Shown: piece after piece, positions 7,507 to 17,426 of the stretch | How positions within the stretch are numbered: position 1 is the first letter of the stretch | Layout: every line of letters begins with the position of its first letter | Origin: Seleniibacterium sp963677135 | GTDB lineage: Bacteria > Desulfobacterota > Desulfuromonadia > Desulfuromonadales > Geopsychrobacteraceae | Direction of reading: 5' to 3' | Length of the DNA stretch: 64,000 nt | Assembly: GCA_963677135.2 (NCBI GenBank) | Contig: CAXXLS010000002.1 | Coordinates: 186,001-250,000, forward strand | Notes under the pieces: generated by a model | Seen by the model: only the letters and a program-made list of their open reading frames with translations | Database searches by the model: none | What the model was told of the DNA's origin: nothing | Program-made: the position numbers and the translations under genes

Positions 7507-10500
7507 TTACTCCAGGTCGTCCGTCGCGGTCATCTTGGCCAGCTCGGCCAGGGCAAGTTGATAGGCTATGCGCGCTTTCAGACTGTTGTATTCCGCCGTA
7601 TTCAGATCGGTCTGCAGCTGTGCGTGATCGGCGGCCGTAATCGTCTGGACCTGGAGCTGATCCTTCCCCTGGCGCAACAGTTCTCTGCGCAGGTCGACGG
7701 CCTCGCGGGCGACGGCGATCATCATGCGGGTCTGTTCCAGTTTGCGGTAGATTTTGCGAACGGCCACTTCGATTTCCTGCTTAACCTGGTCCAGATGGCG
7801 TTCTGCCTGAACCCGTTGCATCTTGCGCTGGTTTTTGGTGGCGGATTTTTTCCCCCAGTCGAAAATATCCCAGGTCATCTGCAGGCCGACCATGCCGATA
7901 TCCTCTTTAAGAAAAGAGATACCGTCCTGATGGACGTAGGTGCCGAACAGGCCAAGGTCGGGGAGGTAAGCGTGCCTGGCGGCGCTGATTCCGGCGCTGG
8001 CTTTACGGACCTGTTTCCTGGCCGCTTCAATCTTGGGGTTGGTGGCCAGGGCCCGGACGATGCTCTCCTGCTGGAGGGGGAGTTGTTTTTCGGTCAGTTC
8101 TCCGGGCACCGGGTCATATACAGTGTCGAGGGGCAGACCCAGCAGTTGACTCAGCTCAGCGCCGAGATCTGAGCTCCGGATCTGGCTGGCCAGCAACGAC
8201 TGCCTGGCCTGTAGAAGCTCGACCCTCGCTCCGCTGACGGCCACCGGCAGGACCACCCCGGACGCCTCGGCGTCAGCCGCCTCGCGCAGCTTCGCTTCGG
8301 CCGCAGCAATGGCAGCCCGGGCGGTCGCCTGCTGCCGGGTGGCCAGCACCAGGCCGTAGAAAAGGCGCTTCGCCGCATAGATCACCTCGATCCGGGCCTG
8401 CCGCAACTCGGCTTCGGAAATCTGGCGGTCGGCGCTGGCGATGTCTTCGGCATCGCCGATCTTGATAAGCTGGGTCAGGGGCTGCTTGACGGTCAGCGAA
8501 TTGATGAAGGTCGTCTGTGAACCCTGGGAGATCTCGACGGTATCGGACGGAAATTCTCCCAGACCCGGAACGGTCCCCAATGATCCTGCCGGAATCTGAA
8601 CGACCTGCCTGTTACTCAGGTAGGACAGGGTCATCTCGTCGGACAGGTGGGGGTAGTAATCACTGCGGACCGCGTCCTCCCGGTACCTGTCTTCCAGAAC
8701 TTTGGCTGCGGCGATTTTCACCAGGTTGTTGTTGGCCAGAGCCAGCCGGATCGCTTCGTTCAGGGTCAGCTGCCTGGCTGCGGCGGCTTCGGAAGCACCG
8801 GGGTGGGCCAGCATGGCGAACAGCAGGATCGCTGCCGCGACCCCGGTTGCTCGGTTTTTCTTAAGACGTGAACAGAGCAGCACGTAGATCACCGGGACGA
8901 CCAGCAGGGTAAAAAACATGGAAAAGAACAGGCCGACGGCGATCACGCTGGCCAGGGGACTCCATAGACTTGAACCGGACAGGATCATGGGGGTGACTCC
9001 AACAGCGGCGGCCATGGTCGTGAGGAAGATCGGCCGTAATCGACGTTCACCGGCTTCGGTGGCCGCCTGAACCAGGGCGTGTCCGGCGGCTATTTTTTCA
9101 TTGATGTAATCCACCAGAATGATGGCGTTCCGTACGACGATCCCGCACAGGCTGATCAGACCGACAAAGGCGGTGAACCCGAAGGCATTGCCGGTGATGT
9201 AAAGACCGACAACCGCTCCCGGCAGCATGAGGGGGATGGAACACATGATGACCAGCGGTTCGAGAATGTTGCGGAACTGAAGCAGCAGGACGATAAAGAT
9301 CGCCAGCAGACTGATCCCCAGGGCGATCACCATCTTCGGCAGGGTCTCGTCCTTGTTGTACTTTTCTCCCCCGTAGAACAGCTGATAACCCGTGGGCAGT
9401 GCCAGATCCTCAAGCTGGGGTTGAACGGCCTTAAGCAGTTCGGAGGCGTAATGCCCCCTGGTCACGAAGCTGCGGACGGTGATTGTCCGAACCCCGTTGC
9501 GTCGGACGATACGGCCGGTCTCCCATTCTGGTGACAGGGTTGCTATGGAGCGCAGCGGTACGCTGGCTCCGGTCAGGGGCGAAGAGACATAGGCGTTCTT
9601 GACATCATCGAACGTCCTGCGATCTTCGGCGTCCAGTTTGAGCAGAATGGTAACCGGCCGGTCCCCCTCCCAGAACACGCTGACCGGCAGGCCGCTGAAG
9701 GAACCGGAGAGGGTTCTGGCCACCATGGCGTTGGTCAGTCCGAGACGGTTGGCGAGTTCGCTGTCGACACTGACATCGGCCATAAAGGCATCGTTGTAGA
9801 AATCCTGGTGGACATTGCGGGAAAAGGGGACGGCGCTGATAATGCGGCGGATCTGGGCGGCCAGACCCTTCAGTTCGTCCAGCTTGTCCCCGGAAATGCG
9901 GATTTCCACGGGCGCCTCGACGGTGTTGCCCTGCTGCAGTTCCTTGACGACCACCATCGCTTCAGGAACCAGCAGGGCAAGATCGCGGCTCAACTCTTCG
10001 ACGATCGCCGGGGTTTCGTCCAGGGAGCGAGTGTTGACAATCAGTTGGCCGTACGCAGTGTCGGGCTGCTGCGGATTGACGTTGTAATAAAAGCGTGGGG
10101 CGCTCTGGCCGACAAAACTGGCGTATTCGACAATGTCGTCGCGCCGGGAGAGGGCGGATTCGATCCGCTGCAGAGCCGCATCGGTGGCTTCGATGCGGCT
10201 GCCCTGGGGCAGCCAGACATCGATGACGAACTGATCGCGTTCCGCAGACGGGAAAAACTGTTGAGGGATCTGGGGGAACAGCAGTCCGCAGCTGACAATG
10301 GCGACGATCGCCAGGGCCAGGGCGATCCCCTTGTGCCCCATAAGGAACGCGATGGTCACGGCATAGACGCTCTGCAGTCGGTCCAGCAGCGACCGATGCT
10401 CCTTCCCCCGGCGGCTTTTCCGGGGCTGGTCATGCAGTCCGCTGCGCACGAAAAACCGGCAGAGGATTGGGGTCAGCAGAACGGCGACCACAAAAGAGAC

Positions 10501-11919
10501 CCCGAGGGCCGTGGCGACGGTCAGGGGGAGAGCCCGGATGAACTCGCCCGTGGAGCCGCTGAGAATCAGCAGCGGCAGGAAAGAACAGACGATGGTGATG
10601 GTCGCCGTAAAGACCGGGACCACGACCTCGGTCGCCGAGCGCCAGGCCGCCTCGGGCCGGGGCACTTTGCGATCGAGGAGTTCGACGTAGTTGTCGGCGA
10701 TGACAATGGCGTCGTCGACGATGATGCCGAGGACGACGATGAGGGCGGCAATGGAGACCTGATGCAGGGCGATGCCGAAGGCATTCATGATGCCGAGGGT
10801 GGTCGCCAGGGTCAGGGGGATGGCGACCGCCGACACCAGGGCGACCCGGAACGGCAGAAGAACCATGGTCACCAGGATGACGGAACCGATGGCCAGCAGG
10901 AACTCATGACTCAAGTCACGGATGCGCTCTTTGACCACCGTCGGTTGATCGGCCACGATGTCGAGGGCCAGGTCCGGGGGGAGCAACGTGTCAAGGCGCG
11001 CAAAAACCTCCCCGATCCGGGCGCCGAGATCGACGATGTTCTTCCCCTTCTGCATTTCTATGGACAGCATGATGCACGGCGCGCCATTGTAGCGAACCAG
11101 GAAGGTCGGCTCCTGGTAACGGCGGGTGACCTCGGCGATATCGCGGATGTAAACGGGCTGGCCGGTCGGCGAAACATTGACCAGGACGTTGCGGATATCC
11201 TCTTCGGTATCAAAGGCGCCGGTGACGTGGAGCGGCGCATCCAGGGTTTCGGCATCAAGGCTGCCGGCGGAGGTGATCACGTTCTGCTGCTGCAGAGCCT
11301 GGATGATCTGGCCGGGATTGGCGGCATGCTGGGAGATCCGTTCCATGCTGCTGGTCACCCAGACCTGTTCCGACTGTCCACCATAACGGGCCATTTTGCC
11401 GATGGTGCGGATTTTCCGCAGCTCATCCTGGATCCGGTCGACATAGTCCTGAAGTTCCCGATAGCCGTAACGGGGGCCGTGAATCGCCACCAGCATGGCC
11501 ACGGTATCACCGAAATCGGATTTCACCAGCGGACCCCTTACTCCCGCCGGGAGCTCGGTGGCTGCAGTTTCGTTCATCTCGTGCCGCATTTTCGCCCAGA
11601 ACAGATCCGGATCGCTGACGTCGTCCTCCAGCTCGACGTTGATCACCACGAAACCGTGGCGACTGGTGGAAAAAGTCTTTTCCTTGCGCACTTCGGGAAA
11701 TTTGAAAATATGTTTTTCGAGGGTCTTGGTAACCTGCTTTTCAACCTGCTCGGCGGTTGCACCCGGGTACTGGGCGAGAATCAGTCCGGTCCGGATGGTG
11801 ATAGAGGGATCTTCGGTTTTGGGCATGGTCGAAAAGGCATACATCCCGATCAGGAAGAGCAGGGTAGCAAAGAACAGGGCGACCACCGGGTAACGCAGAG
11901 AGCTCTTGATCAGATTCAT
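7507..11919 (-). CDS. RND efflux permease fused in frame to a TolC-family outer membrane channel
   Basis: 1470 residues. Residues 1 to about 1018 are a full RND (AcrB-type) proton-driven inner membrane pump: N-terminal helix, the periplasmic porter motif AQYPGATAEQVEKQV, and the TM4 stretch GIIVDDAIVIADN with the paired aspartates. Without a stop codon the frame continues into a basic then hydrophobic stretch (KKNRATGVAAAILLFAMLA, then HPGASEAAA, like a signal peptide with an AxA site) and a complete TolC/OEP domain of about 425 residues starting LTLNEAIRLALANN. Normally these are separate proteins in different membranes. No internal ribosome site is obvious at the junction. It overlaps the adaptor gene by 4 bases and is the last gene of the TetR-controlled operon. 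Substrate unknown. Confidence 0.9.
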   Translation of the reverse strand: MNLIKSSLRYPVVALFFATLLFLIGMYAFSTMPKTEDPSITIRTGLILAQYPGATAEQVEKQVTKTLEKHIFKFPEVRKEKTFSTSRHGFVVINVELEDDVSDPDLFWAKMRHEMNETAATELPAGVRGPLVKSDFGDTVAMLVAIHGPRYGYRELQDYVDRIQDELRKIRTIGKMARYGGQSEQVWVTSSMERISQHAANPGQIIQALQQQNVITSAGSLDAETLDAPLHVTGAFDTEEDIRNVLVNVSPTGQPVYIRDIAEVTRRYQEPTFLVRYNGAPCIMLSIEMQKGKNIVDLGARIGEVFARLDTLLPPDLALDIVADQPTVVKERIRDLSHEFLLAIGSVILVTMVLLPFRVALVSAVAIPLTLATTLGIMNAFGIALHQVSIAALIVVLGIIVDDAIVIADNYVELLDRKVPRPEAAWRSATEVVVPVFTATITIVCSFLPLLILSGSTGEFIRALPLTVATALGVSFVVAVLLTPILCRFFVRSGLHDQPRKSRRGKEHRSLLDRLQSVYAVTIAFLMGHKGIALALAIVAIVSCGLLFPQIPQQFFPSAERDQFVIDVWLPQGSRIEATDAALQRIESALSRRDDIVEYASFVGQSAPRFYYNVNPQQPDTAYGQLIVNTRSLDETPAIVEELSRDLALLVPEAMVVVKELQQGNTVEAPVEIRISGDKLDELKGLAAQIRRIISAVPFSRNVHQDFYNDAFMADVSVDSELANRLGLTNAMVARTLSGSFSGLPVSVFWEGDRPVTILLKLDAEDRRTFDDVKNAYVSSPLTGASVPLRSIATLSPEWETGRIVRRNGVRTITVRSFVTRGHYASELLKAVQPQLEDLALPTGYQLFYGGEKYNKDETLPKMVIALGISLLAIFIVLLLQFRNILEPLVIMCSIPLMLPGAVVGLYITGNAFGFTAFVGLISLCGIVVRNAIILVDYINEKIAAGHALVQAATEAGERRLRPIFLTTMAAAVGVTPMILSGSSLWSPLASVIAVGLFFSMFFTLLVVPVIYVLLCSRLKKNRATGVAAAILLFAMLAHPGASEAAAARQLTLNEAIRLALANNNLVKIAAAKVLEDRYREDAVRSDYYPHLSDEMTLSYLSNRQVVQIPAGSLGTVPGLGEFPSDTVEISQGSQTTFINSLTVKQPLTQLIKIGDAEDIASADRQISEAELRQARIEVIYAAKRLFYGLVLATRQQATARAAIAAAEAKLREAADAEASGVVLPVAVSGARVELLQARQSLLASQIRSSDLGAELSQLLGLPLDTVYDPVPGELTEKQLPLQQESIVRALATNPKIEAARKQVRKASAGISAARHAYLPDLGLFGTYVHQDGISFLKEDIGMVGLQMTWDIFDWGKKSATKNQRKMQRVQAERHLDQVKQEIEVAVRKIYRKLEQTRMMIAVAREAVDLRRELLRQGKDQLQVQTITAADHAQLQTDLNTAEYNSLKARIAYQLALAELAKMTATDDLE

Positions 11920-13052
11920 GGCCGGTCTTCCACGGTTTGGGGCTGCGCAGCGGCGGCCTGGGCGAGGACGACCCTGATCCCGTCGCGCAGTTTCTCCTGG
12001 CCGGCGACAACGATCTGCTCGTCTCCCTGCAGACCCGCCTTGATCTCGATCTCATCGCCGTAGATGGTCCCCAGGGTGACCCGCTTGGTATGGACCCGTT
12101 GCTGCCGGGCATAATAAACATAGACCTGGGGGGCCCCCTGGGGATCGCGAACCACCGCGACCGCCGGAAGCGTCAGGACGTTGAGCTGACGGGTACCGAC
12201 AATCTGGGCTTTGGCGACCATGCCGAGCTGGAGCCGGTGCTCAGGATTGGCAATGGCGATCCGGGCCATATAGCTGCGGGTGCTCGGATCGGCGCTGACG
12301 TTGACGACCCGGACCGTCCCCTCGAAAGTCTGGCCCGGCAGGGCGGGCAGGGTTACGGTGGCTTTCTGACCGACGGTCACCTGGTGGATATCGGTCTCGG
12401 GAACGCCGACCAGGATTTCGACGGGATCGAGCCTGACGATTTCGAATACCGGTATCCCCGCGGCCACTGACTGCCCCGGCTCGACCAGGCGTTTGGAGAT
12501 AAAGCCACTGACCGGGGCGAACAGCCGGGTGTCGGCCAGATGTTTATCATGGATTCTGACATTGGCCCGGGCCTGAACCAGTTGTTGTTCTGCAGCCTCC
12601 CTGGCGGCCTTGAATTTTTCGTAATCATTGCGGGGCAGGCTGTTGCGCTGAAACAGGTAGTCCATGCGTTCGAATTCATCCCGGGCCTGGCTGGCGGCGA
12701 TCTCGGCCCGTTTCATCTCGGCCCGGGCGCTGGTGACGGCCGCCTGGTATTCCGTGGCGTCCAGACGGGCCAGCAATTGTCCCCGGTGGACAAATTCCCC
12801 TTCGCGGGGGGTGACGTCAGCGGCCTGCCCCGCAACTAGAAATGCGGTGCGGGTCGGGGCAAAAGGGGAGACAACGGTTCCGCTGACCGGGATGGACTGC
12901 TGCACCTGAAGCTGGCGGACCTGGCTGATTCTGACCGGGACCGGACGGCTTTCCGGAACCTCCTGCGGCTGTTCTCCTGAACAGCCGGCCAGCAGGAACA
13001 GAAGAACAAGCCCGGTGGGGGAGATGAGTTTTGGGAGACTGTTGAACAGCAT
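11916..13052 (-). CDS. RND efflux periplasmic adaptor (membrane fusion lipoprotein)
   Basis: 378 residues. N-terminal signal with lipobox LLFLLAGC, so likely a lipid-anchored periplasmic protein. Lipoyl/barrel-sandwich halves (AFLVAGQAADVTPREGEFVHRG region and LFAPVSGFISKRLVEPGQSV), an alpha-helical hairpin between them (TSARAEMKRAEIAAS to QLVQARANVR), then beta-barrel and membrane-proximal domains. Known role: joins the RND pump to the outer-membrane channel; here both partners are encoded in the next ORF, which overlaps by 4 bases (ATGA), implying translational coupling. TetR gene lies 21 bases upstream on the same strand. Confidence 0.93.
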   Translation of the reverse strand: MLFNSLPKLISPTGLVLLFLLAGCSGEQPQEVPESRPVPVRISQVRQLQVQQSIPVSGTVVSPFAPTRTAFLVAGQAADVTPREGEFVHRGQLLARLDATEYQAAVTSARAEMKRAEIAASQARDEFERMDYLFQRNSLPRNDYEKFKAAREAAEQQLVQARANVRIHDKHLADTRLFAPVSGFISKRLVEPGQSVAAGIPVFEIVRLDPVEILVGVPETDIHQVTVGQKATVTLPALPGQTFEGTVRVVNVSADPSTRSYMARIAIANPEHRLQLGMVAKAQIVGTRQLNVLTLPAVAVVRDPQGAPQVYVYYARQQRVHTKRVTLGTIYGDEIEIKAGLQGDEQIVVAGQEKLRDGIRVVLAQAAAAQPQTVEDRP

Positions 13053-13073
13053 GATGTCCTCTTCGTTATCGTG

Positions 13074-13703
13074 TCATGCGGATGGAGAAAGAAATGCCTG
13101 TTTGCTCAAACCGCCCAGAACGAAATCGGTAATCCGCCGACTGAGGGTGTCAAAGTCGATGTCCTGCTTGAATTCGATGAAATAAAGCAGGCTGCGGCTG
13201 AGCAGACCGACCAGGAACGCTGCTTCTGTCTCGGCGTCCTCAAAAACAATAAACGGTGAGTTGCGGTGGTGTTCCAGATGGCGTTTCACCATATCGATGA
13301 ATGCGCTGTAAAGCTCCTGCCAGATGTGTCGGAACTGGCAGTCAGACTGACCGTTTTCGTAAAACAGGATGCGCGCCAGCTTGGTGTTCTCCGAGTAGAG
13401 CTGCACCATCTGGCGAATAAAAATCAACAGGTTTCCCCTGATTTCAGAATAGGATTCTCCGCTGAGGATCTGGTCTGAATTTTCAATCAGCTCAGCAAAG
13501 CGATTTTTAAAGTCAGCCGCAATCTGCAGGAAAATTTCATCCTTCGATTTAAAGTAAAGGTAGAAAGTTCCCTGCGCCACCTGGGCGGCAGCGACAATGT
13601 CGGAAACGCGGGTTTTCTGAAAACCCTTCTCATGAAACATATCGATAGCGGCATTCAGGAGCAGGGCGCGGGTATCTTTGGTTATTGCGGGGACATCTGC
13701 CAT
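13074..13703 (-). CDS. TetR/AcrR family repressor of the efflux operon
   Basis: 209 residues from the ATG at 13703 (GAGG six bases upstream; the frame can be read from 13715 but lacks a ribosome site). The N-terminal TetR HTH reads AAIDMFHEKGFQKTRVSDIV, AQVAQGTFYLYFKSKDEI. The C-terminal ligand domain is diverse, as usual. First gene of an operon with the adaptor and pump. An 18-bp perfect palindrome at 13730-13747 sits just upstream and is the obvious operator. Known for the family: release on ligand binding derepresses the efflux genes and the repressor itself. The inducer is unknown. Confidence 0.92.
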   Translation of the reverse strand: MADVPAITKDTRALLLNAAIDMFHEKGFQKTRVSDIVAAAQVAQGTFYLYFKSKDEIFLQIAADFKNRFAELIENSDQILSGESYSEIRGNLLIFIRQMVQLYSENTKLARILFYENGQSDCQFRHIWQELYSAFIDMVKRHLEHHRNSPFIVFEDAETEAAFLVGLLSRSLLYFIEFKQDIDFDTLSRRITDFVLGGLSKQAFLSPSA

Positions 13704-13729
13704 AAGGAACCTCAATCGCTAAAAGCATA

Positions 13730-13747
13730 TGACTGACGCGTCAGTCA
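13730..13747. promoter_or_regulatory. Probable TetR operator
   Basis: TGACTGACGCGTCAGTCA is a perfect 18-bp palindrome located 27 bases upstream of the tetR start codon. The TGAC...GTCA arms are typical of TetR-family sites. Inferred to mediate autoregulation and control of the efflux operon. Confidence 0.75.
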
Positions 13748-13814
13748 GTAGTGACTATAACATGGCAAACGTAATGCTTGGCAAGAGGGATAAGGCAGGT
13801 TGACAATAAAGTAT

Positions 13815-14961
13815 TTGGCGCGACAGCAGGATCTGTGGAGATATTCAGGTTCCGGCAACTTGACAAGCTCATGATATCGTGCGATTTGCAGGCATTTGAG
13901 CGTTCTGAAACCGTAGGCTTTTCTCATATTGCCTTCAGGTCCATGCCCTCGACCGCGCCGCTGGATATTTCACCTCTGGCCTTGAACCAGTTCAAGATCA
14001 GCGGCTTGTGCTTTCGCAACGTCCTGGCCACCTTCTTCATCGGCTCCAGGTCAGTTTTTAATGTTCGGGTGACCCAGTTTTCGAGGAACTTTTCAGCAAA
14101 AGCGTACCGCTGGTAATCCCAGAAACGCTGAAAATCCTCGCGCAAAAGGTAATCCTTGATTGACGACAGGTTCAGCTTGAGAAGTTCTCCCATGCTGGCA
14201 GTCTGCTTCTTCGAAAGATTCTCGGGGCGTTTCAGCAGTAGCCAGCGTTTGTCTTCGAGCACATTCAGCGCTAGCGGATCCTTCTTGGCGATAACCTTGA
14301 GGTACCCGGCCCACATGACGCTGCTGATGAACTTGAGCTTGGTGCTTCGTTTCGGGCCGAACTCCTTGAAAAATTGCAACAGTGTCTTGGCCTTGTGCTC
14401 CGGTCCGCTCCAGAGCAGTCGTCTGCCCCCGGCGTTGACCTGATAGACCGGTGTCAGATACTTGTGCCCTCTGAATAGGGCGACTTCGCCAACACCGATC
14501 TCGGTGACGTCCTCAAGGTTCCTGTGGGCAAGACCGTAATCGACGACGAATGTAACGGCTCGGAAGCCCGTATCCCATCTGGTCTCGAATACTCTGGCCG
14601 TCTCTTGCCAGGACAGGCGCTTCGCTCAACGGGCCAGAAACACCTGGTACGAAATGGTCGTTCGCTCCTTGCCGTAAGCCCAGGGCAGCTGACGCCATGC
14701 TCGGGCCGCTTGACCCGGCGAGGAGCGTAACGGAAGTAAGCTTTGAACGACCAGACCGGCAGATACTCGAACAACCGTTGCGGTTGTCGATCATAAACCG
14801 TGCAACCCTTACGGCATTCAGGACAAATCGGCCGACTGTTTCTGCGCGGCTTAATATCAATGACCAGGGCTTTCCGTACCGCCAACCAGCATGACGCAGA
14901 CAGAGCCATAAACGAACGACTTGAACCGTTCGACTTTGTTCAGTAGAGTCTTTATCAGCAT
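13815..14961 (-). pseudogene. Decayed ISL3-family transposase
   Basis: Pieces of one ISL3 transposase are spread over at least three frames on the minus strand. From the N-terminus: MLIKTLLNKVERFKSFVYGS (from 14961), the zinc-ribbon part with CPECRKGCTVYD and FEYLPVWSFKAYFRYAPRR (14909-14454 frame), then a long C-terminal DDE-domain piece at 14379-13924 including LLKRPENLSKKQ, KKVARTLRKHKPLILNWFKA and GEISSGAVEG, and the tail KAYGFRTLKCLQIARYHEL plus LPEPEYLHRSCC in another frame (13927-13815). Several frameshifts and deletions make it inactive. Intact terminal inverted repeats were not identified, so element ends are uncertain. It separates the efflux operon from the sugar-acid locus. Confidence 0.85.
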
Positions 14962-15100
14962 TGTCTTTTTCTCTTTTTCTGGGGAAAATTTTATAGTTCG
15001 GCAAAAACCATCTTATCCACCCAGGAAAGACAATACTCTAATTTTTACTGCCGCCTACCCACAGATTCTGCGGAGGAGGCTAAAAAATTATGCTCCTCAC

Positions 15101-16189
15101 TTAAACCGCATATTCTTTAAGAACATTTAGATCAATCTCCAGCCCTAATCCAGGACCATTCGGAAGTCGTAACCCACCGTTGCCAAACTCGAGAGGCTCT
15201 TTATAGACGCTGGCTTCCGGCTGAGCGAACATACGTTCAAGTAACCCGCAACCAGGGGTTGATGCCACAAGATGTGCTGTGGCCAAGAAACCAGGTCCAA
15301 AATAGAAAGAATGAGGTGCCAGACCGACATTATAAGCCTGGCAGAGGGTCGCCACTTTCAACCATTCAGTGATTCCCCCCAGCTTTGCTACCGAAGGCTG
15401 GATAATATCTCCGGCACCGGCATCCAGCATGGCTTTGTACTGATAGACCGTATAGGCATTTTCGCCAAGGGCGATTGGTACTCCTGTTTCCTGACGTAGT
15501 CTTGACAGACTTTGAAAATCTTCCGGTGGCCAGATCGGTTCTTCCAGCCAGGTCAGGTTGTATTCTTTCATTTTCATCGCCATTTGGGTGGCTTCAGAGG
15601 GAGACCAGGGGCAGTTAACATCGACCATTAATCCGGTGTCCGGGCCAATAGTTTGGCGAGCAACCTGCACACTGGCAACATCTGTCTGGTGGAGCTTTAC
15701 TGCTGTCGTCCCGGTGGCAAGCGCACGATTGAGTGTACTGCGTAATTCTTCTGGATCCTCATAGCGGAACAGGCTGGTATATACAGGGAGATGTTCCGAT
15801 TGTGCCCCCCCTAAAAGGTAACAGAGAGGGCGGTTTGCAAGTTTGCCTGCCAGATCCCAAAGTGCAATGTCAATCCCGCTGATCGCCGACACGATGGCGC
15901 CATAGCGGCCCACAATATGAGTTTCTTTGAACATAAGCTGCTGTAGATGTGAAATAGCCCTGGGGTCGGTTCCAATGAGCAAGGGCTTGAGCATCTGTTC
16001 AATGATTGTGGTGACCGTTTGCGCCAGCCCACGCCCCAAAGAGAACGCTTCGCCAAAGCCTGTCGCGCCTTCATCTGTACAAACTTCAACGATAACCTGT
16101 GGAAGATCAGAATTCGGCCAGGTTGAGGGGACTGTATTGCGATCAAACGGGATAGCGAGTCGATGCGTTTTAATATCGGTGATTTTCAT
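15101..16189 (-). CDS. Mandelate racemase/muconate lactonizing enzyme family protein (enolase superfamily)
   Basis: 362 residues from the ATG at 16189 (AAAGGTC upstream; the frame continues to 16216 without support). The capping domain starts MKITDIKTHRLAIPF. The barrel shows the acid/base Lys region VKLHQT, metal ligands in LMVDVNCPW (Asp), LEEPIWPPED (Glu) and LGENAYT (Glu), and a His in LAPHSFYFGPG. Known: superfamily members abstract a proton alpha to a carboxylate, as racemases, cycloisomerases or sugar-acid dehydratases. With a divergent FadR-type regulator and a TRAP transporter next door, a sugar-acid dehydratase or racemase role is likely; the substrate is not determined. Confidence 0.85.
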   Translation of the reverse strand: MKITDIKTHRLAIPFDRNTVPSTWPNSDLPQVIVEVCTDEGATGFGEAFSLGRGLAQTVTTIIEQMLKPLLIGTDPRAISHLQQLMFKETHIVGRYGAIVSAISGIDIALWDLAGKLANRPLCYLLGGAQSEHLPVYTSLFRYEDPEELRSTLNRALATGTTAVKLHQTDVASVQVARQTIGPDTGLMVDVNCPWSPSEATQMAMKMKEYNLTWLEEPIWPPEDFQSLSRLRQETGVPIALGENAYTVYQYKAMLDAGAGDIIQPSVAKLGGITEWLKVATLCQAYNVGLAPHSFYFGPGFLATAHLVASTPGCGLLERMFAQPEASVYKEPLEFGNGGLRLPNGPGLGLEIDLNVLKEYAV

Positions 16190-16336
16190 GTTTTGACCTT
16201 TCTGTTGTGAATCCACAATATCAAGCGATACATATCAGAAACAGAAGAACAAACTGACATATCACACCTGATTAGCCTGCAGCATTGAACTAATCCTCTT
16301 GAGAAACCAAAGTCAGCCGCCAGGCAAAAAAAATGA

Positions 16337-16393
16337 TTGACAATCTTGGCTAGGCGATTCATGATTCATGATATGAATTAGGAATCATGATTA
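16337..16393 (+). promoter_or_regulatory. Promoter/operator region of the FadR-type regulator gene
   Basis: TTGACA at about 16338-16343 is followed after 17 bases by CATGAT. The stretch GATTCATGATTCATGATATG and the perfect palindrome AATCATGATT (16383-16392) give repeated ATCATGAT-like half-sites across the -10 and the start region. Inferred: an autoregulatory site of the GntR protein that may also act on the divergent enolase-superfamily gene. Confidence 0.45.
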
Positions 16394-16445
16394 TTCTTAG
16401 CAGTGATTCTTCTCAACTTCAAGAGTTTTTTGAAACGGGCCGGCT

Positions 16446-17198
16446 ATGGATAAAGAAAAAACAGCAGATCAGACACTGTCGTTACCAAAACTAGGACGCG
16501 GAAACTTGGTTGCTCAAGTTTTTGAAATTCTGAAGGAACGAATTACCTCAGGGGCACTGGAGGCTGGGACTCGCCTGCCGACCCATGACCAGTTAGCCGA
16601 AGAAATGGGAGTGTCCGTGACTGTTACCAGAGGAGCGCTCCAGAAATTGGCTTCTTTAGGATTGATATCGGTCCAACAGGGGCGCGGAACTTTTGTCAGT
16701 GCTCCCAATATCTCGAAAACGATTCAGTCATTGACGGATGCTTTGAGCTTAGACCCATCGACAATTCAGGATGTTCTTGAAATGCGACTGAACCTTGAAG
16801 TTTCAATTGTCCGACTCGCTGCTCAGCGCATTACTAAAGAGCAAAAAAAACAGCTTGTATATGCTGTAGATCAGATGGATCAGTTAATCGGCCAGGGAAA
16901 TTTAGATGAATTTTCCGAACATGATATGCAATTCCATCTTTTATTGGCTCAAGTGGCTCAAAACAAAATATTGCATGACATCTATAAGTTTATTCGGGCC
17001 TCTATTCAGAAATTTCTGTCCGGCATGAACATTTTTCCTGGTACTCCAGTGGAATCGAATTATTACCATCGAAAAATTTGCAACGCGGTCATCAATAATG
17101 ATCCGGATAACGCAGAACAATCCATGGCACAGCATATTCAAAAAACAATGGAGCCCTTTGTGGCCAATGTCGATATGGACCTTGAAATCTTACGATGA
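16446..17198 (+). CDS. GntR family regulator, FadR subfamily
   Basis: 250 residues. N-terminal winged helix: QVFEILKERITSGALEAGTRLPT, then LAEEMGVSVTVTRGALQKLASLGLISVQQGRGTFV split over the recognition helix and wing. The C-terminal FCD all-helical domain begins DVLEMRLNLEVSIVRLAA and has the metal/effector histidines in EHDMQFHLLLAQ and MAQHIQKTM. Known: FCD regulators respond to organic or sugar acids. Placed between the divergent enolase-superfamily gene and the TRAP transporter genes, so those are its probable targets. No clear Shine-Dalgarno precedes the ATG. Confidence 0.9.
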   Translation: MDKEKTADQTLSLPKLGRGNLVAQVFEILKERITSGALEAGTRLPTHDQLAEEMGVSVTVTRGALQKLASLGLISVQQGRGTFVSAPNISKTIQSLTDALSLDPSTIQDVLEMRLNLEVSIVRLAAQRITKEQKKQLVYAVDQMDQLIGQGNLDEFSEHDMQFHLLLAQVAQNKILHDIYKFIRASIQKFLSGMNIFPGTPVESNYYHRKICNAVINNDPDNAEQSMAQHIQKTMEPFVANVDMDLEILR

Positions 17199-17426
17199 AC
17201 CAAGCAATAGGTTTCAAAGCGTTAGCATGAAACAGAAAAGGTATTGATAGGCAGCACAATGTTGCCACCTATTTACCAGAGGGGTGAGTAAAAAATGAGG
17301 CTCAAATAAGGTTTACTTTTTTACGTTCAGTGCTCTGAGGTGGCAAGGCGCAACGAGAATAAATTATCAGGTACACCGTAAAAGGCGGTTAAGTACCTTT
17401 AACTCTCACTTACAAAGGAGATCCGC

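Noticed and set aside
9808..12063. 751-codon open frame on the plus strand
   Set aside because: Antisense to the RND-TolC ORF; its length comes from the GC-rich codon pattern of the true gene, and it has no recognisable domain.
13748..15100. Intact insertion sequence
   Set aside because: The transposase is spread over several frames and clear terminal inverted repeats were not found, so it is treated as a remnant.
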